Assembly: GCA_002002485.1 (NCBI GenBank)
Contig: MQVI01000015.1
Coordinates: 1-55,353, forward strand
DNA from: Pasteurellaceae bacterium 15-036681
Lineage (GTDB): Bacteria > Pseudomonadota > Gammaproteobacteria > Enterobacterales > Pasteurellaceae
Direction of reading: 5' to 3'
Length of the DNA stretch: 55,353 bases
Shown here piece after piece: positions 48,323 through 55,353 of the stretch. Position numbers and translations under genes: made by a program. How positions within the stretch are numbered: the first letter of the stretch is position 1; the number at the start of each line of letters is the position of its first letter. The notes beneath the pieces are model-generated. The model worked only from the letters and a program-made list of their open reading frames with translations, did no database searches and was not told the origin of the DNA.

Positions 48323-48901
48323 ATGAGTGAGCAAATAACCGATCAGGAATTGGTTGAGCGTGCACAAAAAGGTGATAAAAAGGCATTTAATTTACTCGTC
48401 GTGCGTTATCAAAATAGAGTGGCAGGATTGCTTACTCGCTATGTAGCACGAGATGATATTCCTGATATTGTGCAAGAATCTTTTATTAAAGCTTACCGTT
48501 CTTTAGAGTCTTTCCGTGGTGAAAGTGCTTTTTATACTTGGCTTTATCGCATTGCCGTCAACACAGCAAAAAACCATTTAACAGCACAAGGGCGTCGTCC
48601 TCCTCGTGAGGATATTCTGGCTGAAGATGCAGAAAGTTATGACAGCGGTGTTCACTTACGTGAAGCTGATACCCCTGAAAATTTGGTTTTATCTGAAGAA
48701 TTAAAGCGAGTCGTATTTGATACTATTGAAAGCTTGCCTGACGAACTCAAAACAGCAATTACATTACGTGAAATTGAAGGATTGAGTTATGAAGAAATTG
48801 CAGAAGTTATGCAATGTCCAGTTGGAACAGTACGCTCGCGAATTTTTAGAGCACGAGAGGCTATTGATGCAAAAGTAAATCCTCTTATGCAACAAATTTA
48901 A
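48323..48901 (+). CDS. rpoE: RNA polymerase sigma-E factor
   Basis: 192 aa ECF sigma factor for envelope stress. Region 2 (about 25-95: NLLVVRYQNRVAGLL, DIPDIVQESFIKAYRSL, ESAFYTWLYRIAVN) and region 4 (about 128-180: ESLPDELKTAITLREIEGLSYEEIAEVMQCPVGTVRSRIFRARE) are complete. AGGAGAG precedes the ATG. rseA follows after 19 bp. rseB and rseC, next in the E. coli operon, lie 33 kb away in this window. Confidence 0.97.
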   Translation: MSEQITDQELVERAQKGDKKAFNLLVVRYQNRVAGLLTRYVARDDIPDIVQESFIKAYRSLESFRGESAFYTWLYRIAVNTAKNHLTAQGRRPPREDILAEDAESYDSGVHLREADTPENLVLSEELKRVVFDTIESLPDELKTAITLREIEGLSYEEIAEVMQCPVGTVRSRIFRAREAIDAKVNPLMQQI

Positions 48902-48920
48902 AAACTAGTTTGGAGTTTAT

Positions 48921-49514
48921 ATGCAACAAAAAGAAACACTATCCGCCTATATGGACGGACACAATGTAAATGGAGAATTTACGGATACATTGTGTAACAG
49001 TGATGATTTAAAACAGGCTTGGGCTGATTACCATGCGATTCGTAGTGTTATGCGTGGTGAAGAAATTATTTTAGGTAGTGATTTTTCTGCAAAAATGGAG
49101 CAACTACTTGAGAATGAAGAAATCGAAAAGCTTAAACCTGTAGAGCAGAAAAAAGGCTTGTTGCTTAAACTTAAAAGTTGGAGCACTCCGATCATGCAGG
49201 CTGGAATTGCTGCATCAGTATGTTTGGTTGCTGTATTGGGTGTTAATATGTTTAACTCAGCTGATGAAGTTGCTAAAACAGAACAACCTGTTTTACAAAC
49301 CTTACCATTCAGTAATTCAGCTCAGCAAGTAAGTTATAATGCACCTGTTAAAGATCAACCAACAGAAGAACAGTTAGAGAGCCAGCAACGTCGTATTAAC
49401 GCATTATTGCAAAACCATGAGTTACAACGCAGAGCGAATATTGGAGCAATATCGCCTAGCGAAGCAGAGAAAACTAAAGCTCAAACATCTTCTGCGCAGC
49501 CAACTCAAAAATAG
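48921..49514 (+). CDS. rseA: Anti-sigma-E factor RseA
   Basis: 197 aa. The cytoplasmic anti-sigma domain (about 1-85: ETLSAYMDG...WADYHAIRSVMRGE) binds sigma-E. One membrane helix (about 90-112: IMQAGIAASVCLVAVLGVNMF) follows, and then a periplasmic part that DegS would cut and RseB would bind (about 113-197, ending in a Gln/Thr/Ser-rich tail). The H. influenzae counterpart is called MclA. A very strong terminator follows the stop, so rseB is not in this transcript. Confidence 0.92.
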   Translation: MQQKETLSAYMDGHNVNGEFTDTLCNSDDLKQAWADYHAIRSVMRGEEIILGSDFSAKMEQLLENEEIEKLKPVEQKKGLLLKLKSWSTPIMQAGIAASVCLVAVLGVNMFNSADEVAKTEQPVLQTLPFSNSAQQVSYNAPVKDQPTEEQLESQQRRINALLQNHELQRRANIGAISPSEAEKTKAQTSSAQPTQK

Positions 49515-49545
49515 TAGTAATACAAGATAACTTGAATATTGAGAT

Positions 49546-49596
49546 ATCTGCACATTAATGAACTAAGTCGAAAGATCTGTTCATTAATGTGCAGAT
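49546..49596 (+). terminator. Strong terminator after rseA
   Basis: Perfect 18-bp stem (arms start ATCTGCACATTA and end TAATGTGCAGAT) with a 15-nt loop, followed by seven T. It is unusually long for a terminator. Confidence 0.9.
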
Positions 49597-49687
49597 TTTT
49601 TTATGAGAGTTAGATTATTACGGTATCATGTAGAAATCTGCGAAATTATGTAGCACTTGCACAAATCAAATAGTTGAATTCACCACA

Positions 49688-49846
49688 CTCTCCCCTTGGG
49701 AGAGAGACCGCAAAAATTGCGTTCAGCAATTTTTGCAGAGAGAGGGTAACAAGCTTGGTATCTAAGGAATATTTAACAATTTCCCTCTCCCTAACCTTCG
49801 GTGCTGAACGCACCTTCAGTCTGTCCCTCTCCCAGAGGGATAGGGG
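49688..49846. repeat. Composite inverted repeat element of two hairpin-bearing copies
   Basis: The left copy has CTCTCCC/GGGAGAG (49688-49704) and a perfect stem GCAAAAATTGC / GCAATTTTTGC around loop GTTCA (49710-49736). The right copy, inverted, has GGTGC/GCACC around TGAAC (49800-49814), the complement of the same loop, and CCCTCT/AGAGGG (49825-49839). Loops and outer motifs are conserved while the inner stem sequence changes on both sides. It resembles dispersed intergenic repeat families; no coding potential. Confidence 0.75.
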
Positions 49847-49883
49847 CTGGAATACATTTTGTGTATGCTACTAATCTTGTAAA

Positions 49884-49912
49884 AAAAATGCCACTCAGCG
49901 AGTGGCATTTTT
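49884..49912. terminator. Terminator after gapA
   Basis: Perfect 13-bp stem AAAAATGCCACTC / GAGTGGCATTTTT with a 3-nt loop; it works for gapA on the minus strand and possibly both ways. Confidence 0.88.
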
Positions 49913-49933
49913 CAGATCTAACTAACTTAAATA

Positions 49934-51016
<1,083 letters not shown>

Positions 51017-51180
51017 TTATAGCATAATTTCTCCGATAAATAACACCTGAAAGAACAGTGAGAAATATAACAGATAAATTTTATGTGATCTATGTCAAAT
51101 TTTTGAAAAAAGACTCTTAATATATTGAAAAAAAAGTTAAAATCTCATAGGAATAATTATGTCAAGAAGGATAAGTATTT

Positions 51181-51576
51181 ATGATTAAAGATGTTAGTGA
51201 ATTAACAGAAGAGCAAGTAGACATCTGTCTAAATAGTGGTACAGAGAGACCATTTACCGGTAAGTTTTTAAATGAAGAGCGAGTTGGGACCTATCGTTGT
51301 GTACGTTGCCATAATGCTTTATTCCGTTCAGATACTAAATTTGATGCTGGATGTGGTTGGCCAAGTTTTTATGAAACTATTTCGGAAGATTCTTTAAAAT
51401 ATTTAGATGATTATAGTTTAGGGCGTCATCGTGTTGAAATTCGTTGTGGTAACTGTGATTCACATATGGGGCATGTATTTAATGATGGCCCTCAACCAAC
51501 AGGATTACGTTTTTGTTTAAATTCAGTAGCATTGAATTTTAAATGGGATGACACTGGCGAAGAGATTGATGGTTAG
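51181..51576 (+). CDS. msrB: Peptide-methionine (R)-S-oxide reductase MsrB
   Basis: 131 aa zinc-containing repair enzyme that reduces methionine-R-sulfoxide. Zinc ligands are Cys40, Cys43, Cys89 and Cys92 (two C-x2-C pairs). The nucleophile is Cys112 in RFCLNSVALNF and the likely resolving Cys58 is in GCGWPSF. It is a single-domain form, not fused to MsrA, and has no signal peptide, so it is cytoplasmic. It is divergent from gapA, and its 3' end shares a terminator with dxr. Confidence 0.96.
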   Translation: MIKDVSELTEEQVDICLNSGTERPFTGKFLNEERVGTYRCVRCHNALFRSDTKFDAGCGWPSFYETISEDSLKYLDDYSLGRHRVEIRCGNCDSHMGHVFNDGPQPTGLRFCLNSVALNFKWDDTGEEIDG

Positions 51577-51581
51577 TGATT

Positions 51582-51607
51582 AAAAAGGGAGCCGAGGCTC
51601 CCTTTTT
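51582..51607. terminator. Bidirectional terminator between msrB and dxr
   Basis: Perfect 12-bp stem AAAAAGGGAGCC / GGCTCCCTTTTT with a 2-nt loop between convergent genes. Confidence 0.87.
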
Positions 51608-51609
51608 TG

Positions 51610-52800
51610 CTATAGCTGCATCACAACTTGTTTAGCTAATTCTCGCGCTAACTTATCAATATGTAATACATCATCAATTGATTTTACTTGAATCGGAGCA
51701 ATGTTTTCCACAACTGAACGATTCACTTCCACAATATCCGTAAAGCGGATCTGTTCATTTAAAAATGCTTCCACTGCAATCTCATTTGCTGCATTCATTG
51801 CCGTTGTTGCATATTGTCCTTCAGCAAAAGCATCAATAGCGAGTTTTAGATTTGGGTAACGAGCAAAATCTGGTTCAATAAAGGTTAATTCTTTTAATTT
51901 AAAGAAGTCTAATGGCTCAACGCCTGCATTAATTCGGTTTGGATATGCCATAGTATGGGCAATTGGCGTACGCATATCGGGATTCCCCATCTGCGCAATC
52001 ACACTTCCATCAATATAGCGTACCATGGAGTGAATAATTGATTGTGGATGAATGATAATTTCCATTTCTTCCGCAGAAGCATTAAATAGCCAACGAGCCT
52101 CAATATATTCCAAACCTTTATTCATCATGGTTGCAGAATCAACAGAGATTTTTTTACCCATTGACCAATTTGGGTGAGCCACAGCTTGAGCTGGGGTAAT
52201 AGATGAAAATTCATCTAATGGCTTAGTTCGGAATGGACCACCTGAACCTGTTAAAATAATTTTACTTACGCCTAACTCTGCAAGTGGGCAGAACCCCACT
52301 TTATTTTGCGCTTCAGGCGGAAGAGATTGAAAAATCGCATTATGTTCACTATCTACAGGTAATAGTTTAGCGCCTGATTTTTTAGCTTCATCAATAAATA
52401 GCTGGCCGCAAGTAACCAAAGATTCTTTATTGGCTAATAATACTTGTTTCCCTGCTTTAACGGCAGAAAGCGTAGGCAGTAAACCAGCAGCACCGACAAT
52501 GGCTGCCATCACCATATCTACTTCTGGATGTGCAGAGAGTTCACAAATCGCTTTTTGACCTGCTAGCACTTCGGTTGTGATATTCGAGTTTTTTAATTTT
52601 TGAGCAAGTTGTTGCGCTGCATTTTCATCATTTAATGCAACGAATTTTGGTTGAAATTGAACGCATTGTTCAGTCATTAATTCTACATTTTTACCACCCA
52701 CAAGGGCAAAAACTTGATATTGCTCTGGGTTATGTTCGATGACTGAAAGAGTACTTTTACCAATAGAGCCAGTTGAGCCTAAGATAACCAATTTTTTCAT
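51610..52800 (-). CDS. dxr: 1-deoxy-D-xylulose 5-phosphate reductoisomerase
   Basis: 396 aa enzyme of the MEP isoprenoid pathway, target of fosmidomycin. NADPH motif [10 protein letters not shown] is at 8-17. The catalytic loop contains [12 protein letters not shown] (metal Asp and Glu), and [35 protein letters not shown] and [12 protein letters not shown] follow. It is full length. Two bulged palindromes separate it from relA upstream. No ispU, cdsA or rseP follows it, unlike in E. coli. Confidence 0.97.
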   Translation of the reverse strand: MKKLVILGSTGSIGKSTLSVIEHNPEQYQVFALVGGKNVELMTEQCVQFQPKFVALNDENAAQQLAQKLKNSNITTEVLAGQKAICELSAHPEVDMVMAAIVGAAGLLPTLSAVKAGKQVLLANKESLVTCGQLFIDEAKKSGAKLLPVDSEHNAIFQSLPPEAQNKVGFCPLAELGVSKIILTGSGGPFRTKPLDEFSSITPAQAVAHPNWSMGKKISVDSATMMNKGLEYIEARWLFNASAEEMEIIIHPQSIIHSMVRYIDGSVIAQMGNPDMRTPIAHTMAYPNRINAGVEPLDFFKLKELTFIEPDFARYPNLKLAIDAFAEGQYATTAMNAANEIAVEAFLNEQIRFTDIVEVNRSVVENIAPIQVKSIDDVLHIDKLARELAKQVVMQL

Positions 52801-52830
52801 AAAAACCTTTATAATTTATTACGTTGTAGA

Positions 52831-52885
52831 GGCAGATAATATCTGTCCTTATTTAGATAACTAGGGCGGATATTATCCGACCCTA
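52831..52885. repeat. Two tandem bulged palindromes between dxr and relA
   Basis: First, GG-CAGATA-A-TATCTG-T-CC (52831-52848). Second, TAGGG-CGGATA-T-TATCCG-A-CCCTA (52862-52885). Both share the same design: a 6-bp stem around one base, then a one-base bulge, then outer pairs. The stems differ by a compensated pair (A-T to G-C). The second may also end relA transcripts. They look like two members of a small repeat family. Confidence 0.65.
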
Positions 52886-52891
52886 CGAAAA

Positions 52892-55093
52892 TTAATTAGA
52901 AAGACGTTTTGCTTCGATCACATCTTCTAATTGTACAATACGAGCAAGGAGTTTTGGTAGCATTTCGGTATTATTGAGCTCAATTTCAAAATCCATGGTT
53001 GCAATACCTCGTTTACTGTCAGATCGACTATCCATACCACGTACACTAATTTTTTCATTTGCCATAATGGCACTTAAATCACGTAATAGACCATTGCGGT
53101 CACTTGCAATTACTCGCACAGTCACGGTAAATCCAGAAGCATAATTTGCTCCCCATTCAGCATCCACTACTCGTTCAGGGCTACTACTTTGTAGATCAAA
53201 TAGCTGATCGCAATCAGCACGATGAATTGAAATACCTCGACCTTGAGTAATATAGCCCACAATTTCATCGCCAGGGATAGGCTGACAACAGCGTGCAATA
53301 TGGTGCATCAAATTACCAACGCCCTCTACAACAACAAAGCCACTACGTGATTTAGGGCTTTGAGTCTTATTATTCATCGATTTCAGAACAGCTTCGTCGG
53401 CTTGTTCCGCAGTAGGTTTGATTAATTTCCCTTGTAAATAATGAATTAATGGACTTAAGCGAATGTCGCCTCCACCGATGCCTGCATAAAGATCATCAAC
53501 ATGTTTTAGGTTATATCGTGGGAGTGCAAATTCCTCTATCTGCTTTTGTGTAAAATTGTTTTTTACCATTTCAGCTTCGAGAGCTTCTTTACCCAGAGGG
53601 ATATTTTTCTCACGATCGAGCTTTTTAAACCATGCAATGATTTTTGAACGAGCCTTTGAAGTGTTTACAAATCCTTGGTTAGGATTGAGCCAGTCACGGC
53701 TCGGGTTTGGATTTTTTTGTGTGATAATCTCCACTTGATCACCCATTTGTAAGTGATAAGTGAATGGCACAATACGTCCTGCGATTTTCGCACCGATACA
53801 GCGATGACCAATTTCACTGTGGATGGCATAAGCGAAATCAAGAGGTGTCGCCTTTTTCGGAAGATCGACTACTTCACCACGAGGCGTAAACACATAAACA
53901 CGATCATCAAATACTTGTGAACGCATTTCAGCTACCACATCACCGGAATCGGCAATATCTTTTTGCCAATCAAGAAGCTTACGTAACCAAACTATTTTTT
54001 CTTCGTAACCAGAACGACCAGCTGCAGCGCCTTCTTTATATTTCCAGTGAGCAGCCACACCAAGCTCTGCATCATCATGCATTTTTTGGGTACGGATTTG
54101 TACTTCAATCGCTTTACCGCCTTCACCTAATACAATCGTATGAATAGATTGATAACCATTCGGTTTTGGATTAGAGATATAATCATCAAAATGTTCAGGG
54201 ATATGCTTATAGTGAGTGTGAATAACTCCAAGGGCTGCATAGCAATCTTCAAGGGTTTGTACAATCACGCGTACAGCTCGAATATCAAAGAGTTGTTCAA
54301 AACGCAGATTTTTTTTCTGCATTTTTTTCCAAATACTATAGATATGTTTTGGACGGCCATAAACATGTACATTCTCCACTTCATCTTCAATTAAAGCGGT
54401 AACATTTTCGACAAAATCTGCGATATATTTTTCTCGGTCTAAACGGCGTTCAGCAAGATTGTATTTAGCAATCTGACGATATTCTAATGGGCGTAATGCA
54501 CGAAAACAGTAATCTTCAAGTTCCCATTTCAGCTGACCTATCCCTAAACGGTTTGCAAGTGGAGCATAGATATGTGAACACTCTTTGGCTGCAAGGACAA
54601 GATCTTCTTCACTGTGGCGTTCAGTATCTCGTAAATAAACAATACGTTCCGCCAACTTGATAACCACACAACGGAAATCATCCACCATTGCCAGTAGCAT
54701 GCGACGGATATTATCGATTTGTAGATCAGAGGCATGACTCGCATTCAGTTGACGGATGTTATCCATTTCAAGTACGCCTTTGACCAAATTTTTCACTTGA
54801 TTACCGAAGTGCTCTTTTACTTGAACAAGGTCAATAATATTGTGTTTGACAAGGGGAAATAGGAGTGCAGCGATTAAGCTGTCATCATCCATACTTAGAC
54901 TATATAGGATTTCAACCATTTCAACGCCATTCCACATTAATGTAGATTGGTCAACATCGATTTTTTCTTGAGCATAACGCCAAGCTTCAGACAATACGTC
55001 AAAGGTTATGGGCGACATTTGCAAGCCAGCACTCCAACTAGCCAACTCAAAATTACTCGGGTCGAGTAGGTGTGAACGGCGAATCGCTACCAT
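52892..55093 (-). CDS. relA: (p)ppGpp synthetase RelA
   Basis: 733 aa, close to E. coli RelA (744). The N-terminal pseudo-hydrolase domain has lost the HD motif (AALLFPL stands where active hydrolases carry HD), so it is RelA and not SpoT. The synthetase domain (about 235-370) contains YGRPKHIYSIWKKMQKK, FEQLFDIRAVRVI and NPKPNGYQSIHT. TGS (about 400-465), a central region and a C-terminal ACT/RRM domain (about 655-733) follow. It makes ppGpp on stalled ribosomes at amino-acid starvation. AGGAGG precedes the ATG. Confidence 0.96.
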   Translation of the reverse strand: MVAIRRSHLLDPSNFELASWSAGLQMSPITFDVLSEAWRYAQEKIDVDQSTLMWNGVEMVEILYSLSMDDDSLIAALLFPLVKHNIIDLVQVKEHFGNQVKNLVKGVLEMDNIRQLNASHASDLQIDNIRRMLLAMVDDFRCVVIKLAERIVYLRDTERHSEEDLVLAAKECSHIYAPLANRLGIGQLKWELEDYCFRALRPLEYRQIAKYNLAERRLDREKYIADFVENVTALIEDEVENVHVYGRPKHIYSIWKKMQKKNLRFEQLFDIRAVRVIVQTLEDCYAALGVIHTHYKHIPEHFDDYISNPKPNGYQSIHTIVLGEGGKAIEVQIRTQKMHDDAELGVAAHWKYKEGAAAGRSGYEEKIVWLRKLLDWQKDIADSGDVVAEMRSQVFDDRVYVFTPRGEVVDLPKKATPLDFAYAIHSEIGHRCIGAKIAGRIVPFTYHLQMGDQVEIITQKNPNPSRDWLNPNQGFVNTSKARSKIIAWFKKLDREKNIPLGKEALEAEMVKNNFTQKQIEEFALPRYNLKHVDDLYAGIGGGDIRLSPLIHYLQGKLIKPTAEQADEAVLKSMNNKTQSPKSRSGFVVVEGVGNLMHHIARCCQPIPGDEIVGYITQGRGISIHRADCDQLFDLQSSSPERVVDAEWGANYASGFTVTVRVIASDRNGLLRDLSAIMANEKISVRGMDSRSDSKRGIATMDFEIELNNTEMLPKLLARIVQLEDVIEAKRLSN

Positions 55094-55353
55094 AAATCCT
55101 CCTAAATACTATGGAATTTTGACAAAAATTTACATAAATAAATTTATTCATGACATTATAGCGAGATTTAGGCGGATTGTGTCGGTTATTTTTCAGATTT
55201 GTAAAATTAAAATTTACTCTTAACTATTGTTTTTTTGATAGATGCAATAGAAACATTGTGTGATAAAAGTTAAAAATTTGTTATAAGTCAAACCTATTAA
55301 GACAATTATTTGCACCTCATTGTTTGATTGATTAGAATAACTTATCTGTTGGG
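55094..55353. other. Region upstream of relA to the window end
   Basis: 260 bp, AT-rich. It should contain the relA promoter. I see a good relA ribosome-binding site, but no gene, hairpin or operator I can support. Confidence 0.5.

Larger units (their letters stand above)
49515..49933. other. 419-bp intergenic region, rseA-gapA
   Basis: It holds no convincing gene. In order it contains the rseA terminator (49546-49596), an AT-rich stretch without recognised features, the double inverted element (49688-49846) and the gapA terminator (49884-49912). Short reading frames in it cross the hairpins and look spurious. Confidence 0.75.

Noticed and set aside
52892-55093. Calling the RelA/SpoT gene spoT
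   Set aside because: The HD hydrolase motif is absent, and the N-terminus and length match RelA.

Overview
The window looks like ordinary chromosome of a member of the Pasteurellaceae, in the Actinobacillus/Mannheimia ('Apl-type') branch. Three things point there. It is AT-rich. Nearly every protein has a close gamma-proteobacterial counterpart. It holds at least nine exact copies of the 9-bp Apl-type DNA uptake signal ACAAGCGGT (either strand), and I saw no Hin-type AAGTGCGGT core. A metNI operon followed by three tandem MetQ-type lipoproteins recalls the tandem Plp1-3 lipoproteins described in Mannheimia haemolytica. I saw no rRNA, tRNA, CRISPR array or prophage. The only mobile-element trace is a cut-off transposase end at the left edge.

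Layout. 0-4.7 kb: an IS fragment, then a methionine ABC importer operon on the minus strand (metN-metI-metQ x3) behind tandem MetJ boxes, with an unusual heptanucleotide repeat upstream. 4.7-7.5 kb: trpCF, yqcC-truC, yoaH. 7.5-13.6 kb: small exported and membrane proteins (yfbV, yciC-yciB-yciA-yciI) and glnE. 13.6-17.3 kb: a lipoprotein and rseB-rseC-fadD. 17.3-24.1 kb: leuB, a YceK-like lipoprotein, ubiG, gdhA, kdkA, folE-truA, raiA. 24.2-28.3 kb: lpxL, ycjF and a lemA-TPM-TPM cluster. 28.3-34.4 kb: purT (with PurR box), ycaO, rng, potD. 34.5-39.0 kb: lptC-lptA-lptB-ptsN-rapZ-ubiI. 39.1-45.5 kb: a lipoprotein, rnt, gloA, a polytopic membrane protein, ydbH-ynbE, yccT. 45.7-49.6 kb: corC-lnt and rpoE-rseA. 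49.7-55.1 kb: a repeat element, gapA, msrB, dxr, relA.

The common theme is building and watching the cell envelope. LPS is represented by kdkA, lpxL and lptCAB. Lipoproteins and their maturation are represented by lnt, three MetQ, ynbE and three or more unknown lipoproteins. Bridge-like lipid transport is represented by YdbH/YnbE, and stress sensing by sigma-E. The sigma-E system is split in two: rpoE-rseA lies about 33 kb from rseB-rseC. Other loci are also reorganised relative to E. coli: lptB-ptsN lacks rpoN and hpf, ycjF lacks ycjX, ydbH-ynbE lacks ydbL, and trpCF and leuB stand alone.

I found no convincing new multi-gene system. The most interesting unexplained signals are in noncoding DNA: the (CCACTAT)n tract, a G10 tract inside a hairpin before potD, a roughly 160-bp element made of two inverted copies with covarying stems before gapA, paired bulged palindromes between dxr and relA, a long inverted repeat between kdkA and folE, and a three-hairpin leader before glnE. 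Start sites were moved from the longest reading frame for metQ2, yciA, fadD, raiA, lpxL, lemA, rng, lptC, the 41.1-kb membrane protein, ydbH and gapA, by family alignment and ribosome-binding sites.
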